In this document: positions 1 through 5,593 of the stretch, piece by piece
Layout of the letters: each line of letters begins with the position of its first letter
How positions within the stretch are numbered: position 1 is the stretch's first letter
Origin: an uncultured Clostridia bacterium
Lineage (GTDB): Bacteria > Bacillota > Clostridia > Peptostreptococcales > Anaerovoracaceae
Reading direction: 5' to 3'
DNA length: 5,593 nt
Assembly (NCBI GenBank): GCA_934278965.1
Contig: CAKQWL010000215.1
Coordinates: forward strand, 1 to 5,593
The notes under the pieces: model-generated
The model's input: only the letters and a program-made list of their open reading frames with translations
The model's database searches: none
What the model was told of the DNA's origin: nothing
Made by a program: the position numbers and the translations under genes

Positions 1-734
1 TTCGCCGCCAGCTTCTCAAGCGCATGATCCAGCAACATCAGACGCACCCCGCGATAACCTTCCAAAGCGGCCGCAAAACGGACTTCCATCTCCCGCATCA
101 CCATCATGCCGATCGGACTTTCCGCAAACTGTTCTTCCGCCGGAAGCGGCGCCGTACAGCAAGCATCCAAAAAAGCCTCCGGCTCCGGAACACTCATGAC
201 CTTTTCATAAGCCCCGATAATCAATTGCTTGACCCCGTCAAAGCTGCGTCCCTTGGAATAACGATCCAAAAAAGCCGCAAAAGACTGGGGATCCTGTTGG
301 AAGCGCTCTTCAAACAGGCGGTCGGCAGCATCCGCCTTCATGATCCGGTTTGCCGCCTCATCACTCACCTGAAATCCGGGCTCTGCACCAATAATATAAT
401 AATATCTGCGGATGACGGACAGCGCGAACGCATGGAATGTGCAGATATTGGCCCGATACATGGAATTCAGCTGCTGTCTCAGGAAGGAAGAATTTTCCGG
501 ATTTCTCGCAATCTCCTCCGAAAGTGACGCGATAATTTTCTCTTTCATCTCGGTTGCCGCCTTATTCGTAAAGGTTACAACCAGCAGACTTTCCAGCGGT
601 ACCCGCTCTTCCATCACCATCCGCCGGATTCTTTCGACCAGGACCGCTGTCTTTCCGGAACCTGCCGATGCGGCAACCAGCATATTTTTTCCTTTTTCAA
701 GAATGGCTTGCTGTTGGCCCTCTGTCCACTTCAT
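1..734 (-). CDS. addA: ATP-dependent helicase/nuclease subunit A (AddA), N-terminal 244 codons, truncated by the window edge
   Basis: AddA is the UvrD-like helicase and RecB-family nuclease subunit of AddAB, the RecBCD counterpart of Bacillota, which processes double-strand DNA ends for RecA-dependent repair in the cytoplasm. The reading frame starts with MKWTEGQQQAI, an SF1 Q-motif-like opening. It continues with Walker A ASAGSGKT at residues 22-29 (K28, T29) and the motif Ia block VVTFTNKAATEMKEKI at 52-67. The AddA-like segment ICTFHAFALSVIRRYYY lies at 97-113, followed shortly by PGFQVSDEA. These features favour AddA over PcrA/UvrD. AddA is usually around 1,200 residues, so about four fifths, including helicase motifs II-VI and the C-terminal nuclease, lie off the left edge. 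The ATG at 734 has an AAAGGA Shine-Dalgarno sequence 6 nt upstream. The gene follows the flippase gene by 22 bp with no terminator between them, so the two are probably co-transcribed. The usual partner addB is not immediately upstream. The family call is firm; the AddA assignment rests on the N-terminus only. Confidence 0.88.
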   Translation of the reverse strand, partial: MKWTEGQQQAILEKGKNMLVAASAGSGKTAVLVERIRRMVMEERVPLESLLVVTFTNKAATEMKEKIIASLSEEIARNPENSSFLRQQLNSMYRANICTFHAFALSVIRRYYYIIGAEPGFQVSDEAANRIMKADAADRLFEERFQQDPQSFAAFLDRYSKGRSFDGVKQLIIGAYEKVMSVPEPEAFLDACCTAPLPAEEQFAESPIGMMVMREMEVRFAAALEGYRGVRLMLLDHALEKLAA

Positions 735-740
735 ACGCTT

Positions 741-746
741 TCCTTT
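741..746 (-). promoter_or_regulatory. Shine-Dalgarno site of addA
   Basis: On the minus strand AAAGGA lies 6 nt before the addA ATG, within the 22-bp gap after the flippase stop codon. Together with the MKWTEGQQQ opening it fixes the start. No promoter or terminator is visible in this gap, which supports read-through from the flippase gene. Confidence 0.7.
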
Positions 747-756
747 CCGTTCGTCT

Positions 757-2364
757 TTAGATCAAATGGCATTTATGAAGAAGTGCCGAAAGCTTTTTGC
801 CCTTTGGCATCATTTCGATTTCTTCCGCAGTAATTCCCCGAATTTTGAGAAGAACCATTCCATATACAGCCGCTCCGACTGCGACCGCAAGCAGCGTTGC
901 GATACTATTTCCGAGAAGAGCCGCCATCAAGCGATAAGCCGCAAGAACCACCGCGCTCATCACCGCTCCTGCGGCAATCGGCTTTCCCAGTGCAAGCGCA
1001 AGGTCAAAGCGGATCTGCAGTGTTTTTCGTACACAGACCAGGTTCACTGCCGCAATCACAGCATACCCGAGAACTGTCGCCGCCGCCGCGCCGAGAACCC
1101 CAAACTCCGGAATTCCGGAAAGAACCCATGTAAACGCACATTTAACGATAAAACCGGCCGCCAATCCGAAAACCGAAAGGCCGACCCGCCCCGTTCCCTG
1201 AAGGATACCGGCCATCGTCTGCGCGACACACAAAAATACGATTCCCGCGGACAAAATAAAAAGACAGCGTGAAGATATCAGAGCGCCTTCTGCCTGAAGC
1301 GGAAACAAAAGACGCATGACCGGCTCCGCAAGGCACATCAATCCAAAACTGCAAGGGACACCGATGATCATCGCCGTCCGCAGACCGAGCCGGATATTTT
1401 TTTCTAAAGCCTCCTGGTCTCCCCCGCTCTTAGCCGCGGCAATCGTCGGCACGATCGCCAGCGCCATAGAAAGCGCAAGTGCCATCGGGACATTGATCAC
1501 CGGGATCGCAAAACCCGTCAGTGCACCGAACAAATCCTCCGCCTCTGCCGTGCTGAAGCCAGCCGCACTTTGAAGCCTTCCCATCACCAGCATCGTATCA
1601 CCGAGATTCATAATCGGCTGGATCGATACCCCGATCGTAATCGGGATCGCAACAAGCGCGATAGTCTTCAGTATAGATGCTGCCGATTCCCTTTCTGCAT
1701 GCGGATCTGCTTCGACTTCTTTTCGAATACCGGCCCGCCGCCGGAAGTAAATCAAGATCAACACGAGGATCCCGACAATCGGCCCGATACTGCCTCCGCC
1801 TGCTGCGCCGGCAGCCGCGATTTCAAGTCCGCGCGGGAGCAGGATGACCGCAAGCGCAAGTCCGCACGCCACACGAACGCTCTGCTCTGCAAGCTGTGAG
1901 AGCGCCGTCGGAAGCATCTCCTGCATCCCCTGAAAATAACCGCGGTATACGGACATCAGCGGCACGAGAAGCAGCGCCGGGGCAATCGCAAGGAGTGCAG
2001 GACGCGCTCCCGGATTCTGCATAACATCCGCGATCGTTCCCGCACCGAAAAAGACGATAGCAAATGCCGTAAGCCCAAACACGGTCATAAAAACAAAAGA
2101 AAGGCGAAACACACGATGTGCCTCCCGGTATTTTCCAAGTGCCAGCCGTTCCGATGTCATTTTGGAAATCGCTGCCGGCGCTCCGTTCGTTGAAAAAACC
2201 AAAAGAAAAATGTAAATTGTATAAGCGGCACTGTAATATGCCATTCCATCGGTCCCGATAATATTTGCCAGCGGAATCCGGAATACTGCGCCGAGAACCT
2301 GTGTCAGAAGTCCCGCAATACCGAGAATCGCCGCCCCTTTCAAAAATGATTTTTTTTCTGTCAT
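757..2364 (-). CDS. MurJ/SpoVB-family (MOP superfamily) lipid II flippase, YtgP-like polysaccharide biosynthesis protein
   Basis: This is a polytopic inner-membrane protein of 535 residues. That length fits the Bacillota YtgP (MurJ)/SpoVB branch of the MVF/MATE-like MOP superfamily, whose members move lipid-linked peptidoglycan precursor across the membrane. Recognisable blocks are FRIPLANIIGTDGMAYYSAA (28-47), STNGAPAAISKM (58-69), YRGYFQGMQEMLPTALSQ (140-157), ILQGTGR (387-393) and a YtgP-like cytosolic tail ITAEEIEMMPKGKKL (511-525). About 14 hydrophobic segments can be picked out by eye. A charged cytosolic loop at about 207-230 separates the sixth and seventh, as expected for two 6-7-helix lobes. 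The ATG at 2364 is the first possible start after an in-frame TAA 9 nt upstream. The only good Shine-Dalgarno match, AAAGGG at 2380-2385, is 15 nt away, which is long. The gene heads a probable operon with addA and is transcribed divergently from gpmI. I cannot separate the housekeeping flippase (YtgP/MurJ) from the sporulation paralogue (SpoVB), so no symbol is given. Confidence 0.9.
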   Translation of the reverse strand: MTEKKSFLKGAAILGIAGLLTQVLGAVFRIPLANIIGTDGMAYYSAAYTIYIFLLVFSTNGAPAAISKMTSERLALGKYREAHRVFRLSFVFMTVFGLTAFAIVFFGAGTIADVMQNPGARPALLAIAPALLLVPLMSVYRGYFQGMQEMLPTALSQLAEQSVRVACGLALAVILLPRGLEIAAAGAAGGGSIGPIVGILVLILIYFRRRAGIRKEVEADPHAERESAASILKTIALVAIPITIGVSIQPIMNLGDTMLVMGRLQSAAGFSTAEAEDLFGALTGFAIPVINVPMALALSMALAIVPTIAAAKSGGDQEALEKNIRLGLRTAMIIGVPCSFGLMCLAEPVMRLLFPLQAEGALISSRCLFILSAGIVFLCVAQTMAGILQGTGRVGLSVFGLAAGFIVKCAFTWVLSGIPEFGVLGAAAATVLGYAVIAAVNLVCVRKTLQIRFDLALALGKPIAAGAVMSAVVLAAYRLMAALLGNSIATLLAVAVGAAVYGMVLLKIRGITAEEIEMMPKGKKLSALLHKCHLI

Positions 2365-2408
2365 TGCTCTGTTTTACATCCCTTTTACTCAAATAAAATC
2401 TTGAATAT

Positions 2409-2417
2409 AGTATACCA
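2409..2417 (-). promoter_or_regulatory. Extended -10 promoter for the flippase-addA operon
   Basis: On the minus strand the sequence reads TGGTATACT, a TG-N extended -10 with the TATACT hexamer at 2409-2414. It would start transcription near 2402 and leave a leader of about 37 nt before the ATG at 2364. The hexamer at 17-bp spacing is ACCATA, a poor -35, so the TG extension would have to compensate. This is a prediction from sequence; the start site is inferred. Confidence 0.6.
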
Positions 2418-2440
2418 TACCGAAAACGATTTATGGTATA
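2411..2440. repeat. Perfect 9-bp inverted repeat spanning both divergent promoters
   Basis: TATACCATA (2411-2419) and TATGGTATA (2432-2440) are exact reverse complements separated by 12 bp, with the dyad centre between 2425 and 2426. Half-site centres are 21 bp apart, two helical turns. Each arm contains most of one extended -10 element and occupies the -35 position of the opposite promoter. The symmetry may simply come from two similar promoters placed back to back, or it may be an operator for a dimeric regulator. The sequence alone does not decide. Confidence 0.65.
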
Positions 2441-2442
2441 AT
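2434..2442 (+). promoter_or_regulatory. Extended -10 promoter for gpmI
   Basis: TGGTATAAT is a consensus TG-N extended -10 with a perfect TATAAT hexamer at 2437-2442. The predicted start is near 2449, giving a leader of about 65 nt that contains the hairpin at 2462-2488. The hexamer at 17-bp spacing, ACCATA (2414-2419), does not resemble TTGACA. TTGAAT at 2401-2406 is 30 bp away and too far to act as the -35. Confidence 0.7.
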
Positions 2443-2461
2443 TTTGCTGATGAAATATCAC

Positions 2462-2488
2462 TTCATTGCCGGAAAATTTGGCAATGAA
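2462..2488 (+). promoter_or_regulatory. Stem-loop in the gpmI 5' leader
   Basis: TTCATTGCC (2462-2470) pairs perfectly with GGCAATGAA (2480-2488) around the 9-nt loop GGAAAATTT. No U-run follows on either strand, so it does not look like an intrinsic terminator. It sits about 13 nt after the predicted transcript start and ends 15 nt before the gpmI Shine-Dalgarno site, which it leaves free. A role in 5' end stability or as a protein or ligand target is possible. It matches no riboswitch class I recognise. Confidence 0.55.
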
Positions 2489-2503
2489 AATGACAATGAC
2501 AAC

Positions 2504-2507
2504 GGAG
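2504..2507 (+). promoter_or_regulatory. Shine-Dalgarno site of gpmI
   Basis: GGAG lies 7 nt before the ATG at 2515. It selects that ATG over the out-of-frame ATGs at 2484, 2490 and 2496 in the leader. Confidence 0.8.
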
Positions 2508-2514
2508 AAAACGA

Positions 2515-4050
2515 ATGAACCAATTTCAAAAACCAACAATGCTGCTGATCCTCGACGGTTTCGGGATCAATCCGAAAAAAGAGGGCAACGACATTGCGGC
2601 CGCCCATACACCAAATTTGGATCAGCTTTTTCAACATTATCCGCATACGACCCTTCAGGCCAGCGGACTGGCTGTGGGTCTTCCCGAAGGACAAATGGGA
2701 AACTCTGAGGTCGGTCACCTCAACATCGGCGCGGGGCGCATCGTCTATCAGGAACTGACAAGGATCACCAAATCCATCGAGGATGGAGATTTTTTTGAAA
2801 ACGCGGTTTTGAAGGCCGCCATGGAGCGTGCCCGCAAAACCGGTCGTCTCCATCTTGCCGGACTTCTTTCCGACGGTGGTGTTCACAGCCATATCAAGCA
2901 TCTGTCCGCCCTTCTCCGAATGGCACAGAAGGAGCAGGTGCCGGAGGTTTTCCTTCATGCCTTTCTTGATGGGCGTGATGTTCCGCCGCGCTGCGCGGCT
3001 TCCTATCTCGAAGCCTTTTCCGAAGAAGCGTCCGGGCTCGGGATCGGCCGAATCGCAACGGTTTCCGGCCGTTATTACGCAATGGATCGGGATCGGCGCT
3101 GGGAGCGGGTGCAGCTTGCTTATGACGCAATGACATCCGGTACCGGCGAGCACGCCGAAACCGCTGCCAAGGCTCTTGAAAACGCTTATGCCCGCGGGGA
3201 GAATGATGAATTTGTGCGTCCAACCGTTATCGACGGAAGCGTCCAGCCGATCGAAGATAATGATGCGGTCATCTTCTTTAATTTCCGCCCCGATCGCGCG
3301 CGGGAAATCACAAGAGCACTGGTCTGCGAGGATTTTGACGGTTTTTCCCGCACCAAAAAAGCCGGAAATCTCTGCTATGTCTGCATGACGCAGTATGACG
3401 CAGAGATCCCCGGCGTTCTCATCGCTTTTCCGCCGGAAACCTTGAAGAATACGCTCGGCGAATACATTTCCGGTCTTGGACTCCGGCAGCTGCGCATCGC
3501 CGAAACGGAAAAGTATGCCCATGTTACCTTTTTCCTGAACGGAGGTGTAGAAGCCCCGAACCGGAATGAGGACCGCCTTCTTATCCCGTCTCCTAAGGTC
3601 CTCACCTATGACCTGAAGCCGGAAATGAGCGCGTTTGAAGTAACGGATGCTGTCCTTGAAAAGATCAGCGAAAATCTTTATGACCTGATTATTCTCAATT
3701 TTGCCAATGCGGATATGGTCGGACACACCGGTGTTTTTGAAGCGGCGGTCGCCGCCGTGGAAGCACTGGACACCAATGTCAAACGCATCGCAGACGCCGT
3801 TCTTGCGAAAGGCGGTCAGATCCTCCTGACGGCTGATCACGGAAATGCCGATGTCATGGCGGACGAAAGCGGAAATATTGTAACAGCACACTCTCTAAAC
3901 CCGGTGCCGCTTGTCCATATTTCCAACGCACCGCGGGAGCTGCTCCCAGGGGGAAAACTCTGCGACATTGCCCCGACCCTTCTTACCCTTATGAATCTTC
4001 CGATTCCGAAGGAGATGACAGGAAAGATCCTTCTTGCATCGCGCGAATAA
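2515..4050 (+). CDS. gpmI: 2,3-bisphosphoglycerate-independent phosphoglycerate mutase (iPGM)
   Basis: This cytosolic enzyme interconverts 3- and 2-phosphoglycerate in glycolysis and gluconeogenesis through a phosphoserine intermediate, using two Mn ions in the well-studied Bacillus enzymes. The 511-residue length is typical. The split alkaline-phosphatase-like metal domain is seen in LLILDGFG (D14), GQMGNSEVGH (catalytic S64), NADMVGHTG (D400, H404), LLTADHGNAD (D441, H442) and TAHSLNP (H459). The inserted phosphotransferase domain carries SDGGVHSH (H124), DGRDVPP (R154, D155), SGRYYAMDR (R186, R192) and FNFRPDRARE (R258, R261), with K333 in the ETEKYAH segment after it. All expected catalytic and metal-binding residues are present, so the enzyme should be active. 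The start is set by GGAG 7 nt upstream. In many Bacillota gpmI sits with pgk, tpiA or eno; here no glycolytic gene is adjacent within the window. It is divergent from the flippase gene and its last 62 bp overlap the convergent PBP gene. Confidence 0.98.
   Translation: MNQFQKPTMLLILDGFGINPKKEGNDIAAAHTPNLDQLFQHYPHTTLQASGLAVGLPEGQMGNSEVGHLNIGAGRIVYQELTRITKSIEDGDFFENAVLKAAMERARKTGRLHLAGLLSDGGVHSHIKHLSALLRMAQKEQVPEVFLHAFLDGRDVPPRCAASYLEAFSEEASGLGIGRIATVSGRYYAMDRDRRWERVQLAYDAMTSGTGEHAETAAKALENAYARGENDEFVRPTVIDGSVQPIEDNDAVIFFNFRPDRAREITRALVCEDFDGFSRTKKAGNLCYVCMTQYDAEIPGVLIAFPPETLKNTLGEYISGLGLRQLRIAETEKYAHVTFFLNGGVEAPNRNEDRLLIPSPKVLTYDLKPEMSAFEVTDAVLEKISENLYDLIILNFANADMVGHTGVFEAAVAAVEALDTNVKRIADAVLAKGGQILLTADHGNADVMADESGNIVTAHSLNPVPLVHISNAPRELLPGGKLCDIAPTLLTLMNLPIPKEMTGKILLASRE
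3989..4050. other. 62-bp convergent 3' overlap of gpmI and the PBP gene
   Basis: The PBP stop codon (TTA on the plus strand, 3989-3991) lies inside gpmI, whose TAA is at 4048-4050. The shared segment encodes the last 20 residues of GpmI on one strand and the last 20 of the PBP, including the serine/glutamate-rich tail SSPSESEDS, on the other. Both frames continue without breaks into strongly conserved sequence, so the overlap is real unless there is a sequencing error near the PBP stop. Confidence 0.85.
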
Positions 4051-5593
4051 TCTCTTGAAATACAGGTACAGCGGCCGCTCTTCCGGAGCGGCCGTTTTCC
4101 ATAAACACCGTAACCGTCCATTTGGGGTCATCTGCCGGGAAAAAGCCGGTAAACCAGCCATGCACGATTGCGCTGCCGCTGATACTGCTTTCCGCCGATC
4201 CGGTCTTTCCAGCAGCGCGAATGGAAGGATCAATCCCTCTCGCGGTCCCGTATCTCGCAGTATCCTCCATCATTTCTGCAATTCTTGCTGCATTTTCTTT
4301 GGAGATCAGATGCGCACGAACCCTTGTCTGCTCCTGCTTTTCCCCGCCGCTTTCTTTGATCAGCGTCATTTCAAGATCCGTTCCGCCGCAGGCGATCACA
4401 TTCGTCAAGCGCGCGATCTGCAGCGGCGTCGTCAAAAGCGCCCCCTGTCCGATCGACAGATTCCCGATGCCGTCCCCTGCCGCATCCTGAATCGATGTGA
4501 TATTCCCGCTGCGAACCTCCGGAAGCTCTGATAAAGGCGTCGTCCCAAGCCCGAATTTTTCCGCCGTTTCCAGAATCTTTTCTGCCCCTGTCATCTGTCC
4601 GAGCTGAATAAAGGCGCAGTTGCAGGAGTAAGCAAAGGCGTCCCGAAGGGTAATTCTGCCATGCCCTTTTTTCCCGCCGGTTGAACATCCGATCTCAATT
4701 CCGGAAAGCGTTTCTTTTCCGCTGCAGTAGAATACCGTATTTTCATCGACCGGACGCCCGTTTTGATCTGTTATCCCGTTTTCAAGGGCCGCCGCCGCAA
4801 CAATGATTTTAAAAACAGATCCCGGCGGATACTCACCCTGCGTGCATTTATTCAAAAGCTCGCTTTGTTCGGAATGGAGATAATCCTCCACCCGGTTCGG
4901 GTTATACCCCGGCGTGGAAGCCAGTGCCAGAATTTCTCCGGTCTTACTTTCCAAAATCACAACAGCCCCGTTGAAGGTACTCTTTTCAAGGGCTTCCTCC
5001 GCAATCTCCTGCAATCCGGCATCAATTGTCAGGACAATTTTTTCATCGCTGCCCTTTTCCCCGCCCATTAAAGGAAAACCGGCAAGAAGTGTTCCGTCCC
5101 TCGCTGTCATCCCATAAATTTTTTCACGGTTTGAGACCAGCATCGCATCCAGTTCCTTTTCGATCCCGCTGACCCCGCAGTCATCATACGGATTGATATA
5201 TCCGATCACATGCGCCGCCGATTGGCTGTCCGAATACCGCTTCCCGTTTTCAATAAAATACGCTCCGTACTGTTCCGTCATTCTCGCGGCAAATTCCTCG
5301 TCATACTTTTCAAACGCATACACTGCATAATCACTGTTTTTCGCTCCCCTGCGCACACCGCCGGCGTTCTCCAACGTCCGCTGAAACGCCTCATCCGCAT
5401 TTTTTCTCGGAATCAGGCATAAGTACTCGGTTCCCTGCCCTGTCAGCGGAATACCGTTTCGATCCACAATCGCACCCCTGCGATCGATTCCCGTGATCTC
5501 AGTTCGCTGCTGCCGGAAAGCCGCCGCGCTCAATTCCTCTCCGCTGATAATTTGGATCGAAAAAAGACGGTATCCAAGCAGAAAGAGCAGACC
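3989..5593 (-). CDS. Class B penicillin-binding protein (PBP2/PbpA-type peptidoglycan DD-transpeptidase), N-terminus cut by the window edge
   Basis: This membrane-anchored, extracytoplasmic transpeptidase cross-links peptidoglycan stem peptides and is a beta-lactam target. The frame stays open to the right edge, giving 534 visible residues. They begin inside a hydrophobic anchor (GLLFLLGYRLFSIQII), so the start is off-window; a TTG at 5533 is internal. Numbering from the edge, RGAIVDRNGIPLT (39-51) and HVIGYINPY with GVSGIEKELD (128-147) mark the PBP dimerisation domain. The transpeptidase domain follows, with VLTIDAGLQ (187-195), GAVVILESKTGEILALAS (209-226), the active-site SVFK (S259, K262), SCN (323-325) and KTGSAE (463-468). 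The protein ends soon after this domain, with no PASTA repeats and a short acidic serine-rich tail, so it is nearer to PbpA-type than to SpoVD/PBP2x-type enzymes. Such genes often follow an ftsW/rodA-type SEDS gene; whether that holds here is beyond the edge. The gpmI terminator lies inside its coding sequence. Confidence 0.95.
   Translation of the reverse strand, partial: GLLFLLGYRLFSIQIISGEELSAAAFRQQRTEITGIDRRGAIVDRNGIPLTGQGTEYLCLIPRKNADEAFQRTLENAGGVRRGAKNSDYAVYAFEKYDEEFAARMTEQYGAYFIENGKRYSDSQSAAHVIGYINPYDDCGVSGIEKELDAMLVSNREKIYGMTARDGTLLAGFPLMGGEKGSDEKIVLTIDAGLQEIAEEALEKSTFNGAVVILESKTGEILALASTPGYNPNRVEDYLHSEQSELLNKCTQGEYPPGSVFKIIVAAAALENGITDQNGRPVDENTVFYCSGKETLSGIEIGCSTGGKKGHGRITLRDAFAYSCNCAFIQLGQMTGAEKILETAEKFGLGTTPLSELPEVRSGNITSIQDAAGDGIGNLSIGQGALLTTPLQIARLTNVIACGGTDLEMTLIKESGGEKQEQTRVRAHLISKENAARIAEMMEDTARYGTARGIDPSIRAAGKTGSAESSISGSAIVHGWFTGFFPADDPKWTVTVFMENGRSGRAAAVPVFQEIIRAMQEGSFLSSPSESEDS
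4072..4098 (+). terminator. Rho-independent terminator of gpmI, embedded antisense in the PBP gene
   Basis: CGGCCGCTC (4072-4080) and GAGCGGCCG (4086-4094) form a perfect 9-bp, GC-rich stem with the loop TTCCG, followed by TTTT (4095-4098). It begins 21 nt after the gpmI stop, the expected place. The U-tract is short, so efficiency is uncertain. On the minus strand the same hairpin forms in the PBP message but has no U-run after it, so it should terminate only the gpmI direction. There it encodes the PBP segment around NGRSGRAAAV. Confidence 0.75.

Noticed and set aside
24..527. A 167-codon open frame on the plus strand
   Set aside because: It is antisense to the clearly recognised AddA coding sequence, and the translation has low-complexity His/Arg runs and no family features.
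412..1272. A 286-codon open frame on the plus strand
   Set aside because: It is antisense to both addA and the flippase gene, rich in Arg/Ser/His as expected for a shadow frame, and shows no domain.
2351..2357. T-run near the 5' end of the flippase gene as a possible plus-strand terminator
   Set aside because: It is the antisense of Lys codons in the MTEKKSF start, with no GC-rich stem before it and no plus-strand gene ending there.
1823..2539. A 238-codon open frame on the minus strand
   Set aside because: It is a shifted frame of the flippase gene that also runs through the divergent promoter region.
2466..2708. Upstream open frame in the gpmI leader (TTG 2466, ATGs at 2484, 2490, 2496) overlapping the gpmI start
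   Set aside because: It has no convincing Shine-Dalgarno site, lies partly inside the leader hairpin, and after 2515 is just an out-of-frame reading of gpmI. The ATG spacing comes from a short AATGAM-like hexamer run at 2483-2500.
2458..3891. A 477-codon open frame on the minus strand, opposite gpmI
   Set aside because: It is antisense to a gpmI gene with complete catalytic motifs, its translation shows no recognisable domain, and its composition looks like a mirror of gpmI codon bias.
67..4078. Three copies of the rare octamer GCGGCCGC (67-74, 2596-2603, 4071-4078)
   Set aside because: Each encodes an Ala-Ala-Ala run (GCG GCC GCN) in a real gene, so codon choice explains them. Only the third has an additional role, as part of the terminator stem.
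3989..5533. A TTG at 5533 as the start of the PBP gene
   Set aside because: The frame continues to the right edge through a hydrophobic anchor and a segment typical of PBP N-termini, so the true start is outside the window.

Overview
The window reads as an ordinary chromosomal housekeeping segment of a low-to-moderate G+C Gram-positive, most likely a member of the Clostridia (Bacillota). The evidence is an AddA-type helicase-nuclease N-terminus, a flippase of the YtgP/SpoVB branch of the MurJ superfamily, a 511-residue cofactor-independent phosphoglycerate mutase and a class B penicillin-binding protein without PASTA domains. By eye the base composition is near 50% G+C. The species cannot be fixed from the sequence.

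Layout, left to right. Positions 1-734 (minus) hold the first 244 codons of addA, which runs off the left edge. Positions 757-2364 (minus) hold a complete 535-residue lipid II flippase-family gene, 22 bp upstream of addA and probably in the same transcript. Positions 2365-2514 are the only real intergenic region, a compact divergent control region. It carries two extended -10 promoters facing away from each other and built on a perfect 9-bp inverted repeat, followed by a 9-bp stem-loop in the gpmI leader. Positions 2515-4050 (plus) hold gpmI, complete and with every expected catalytic residue. Positions 3989-5593 (minus) hold a class B PBP gene that lacks its first residues at the right edge. 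Its 3' end overlaps the 3' end of gpmI by 62 bp, and the apparent gpmI terminator lies inside its coding sequence.

Functionally, two genes act in peptidoglycan synthesis (lipid II export and transpeptidation), one in glycolysis/gluconeogenesis and one in recombinational repair of double-strand breaks. The flippase gene and gpmI share one control region, and gpmI and the PBP gene share their 3' ends, so the transcription units are packed tightly. I see no mobile element, CRISPR array, tRNA, rRNA or defence locus, and no undescribed multi-gene system. The noteworthy signals are regulatory architecture: the palindromic back-to-back promoters, the leader hairpin, and the terminator embedded antisense in a coding sequence.
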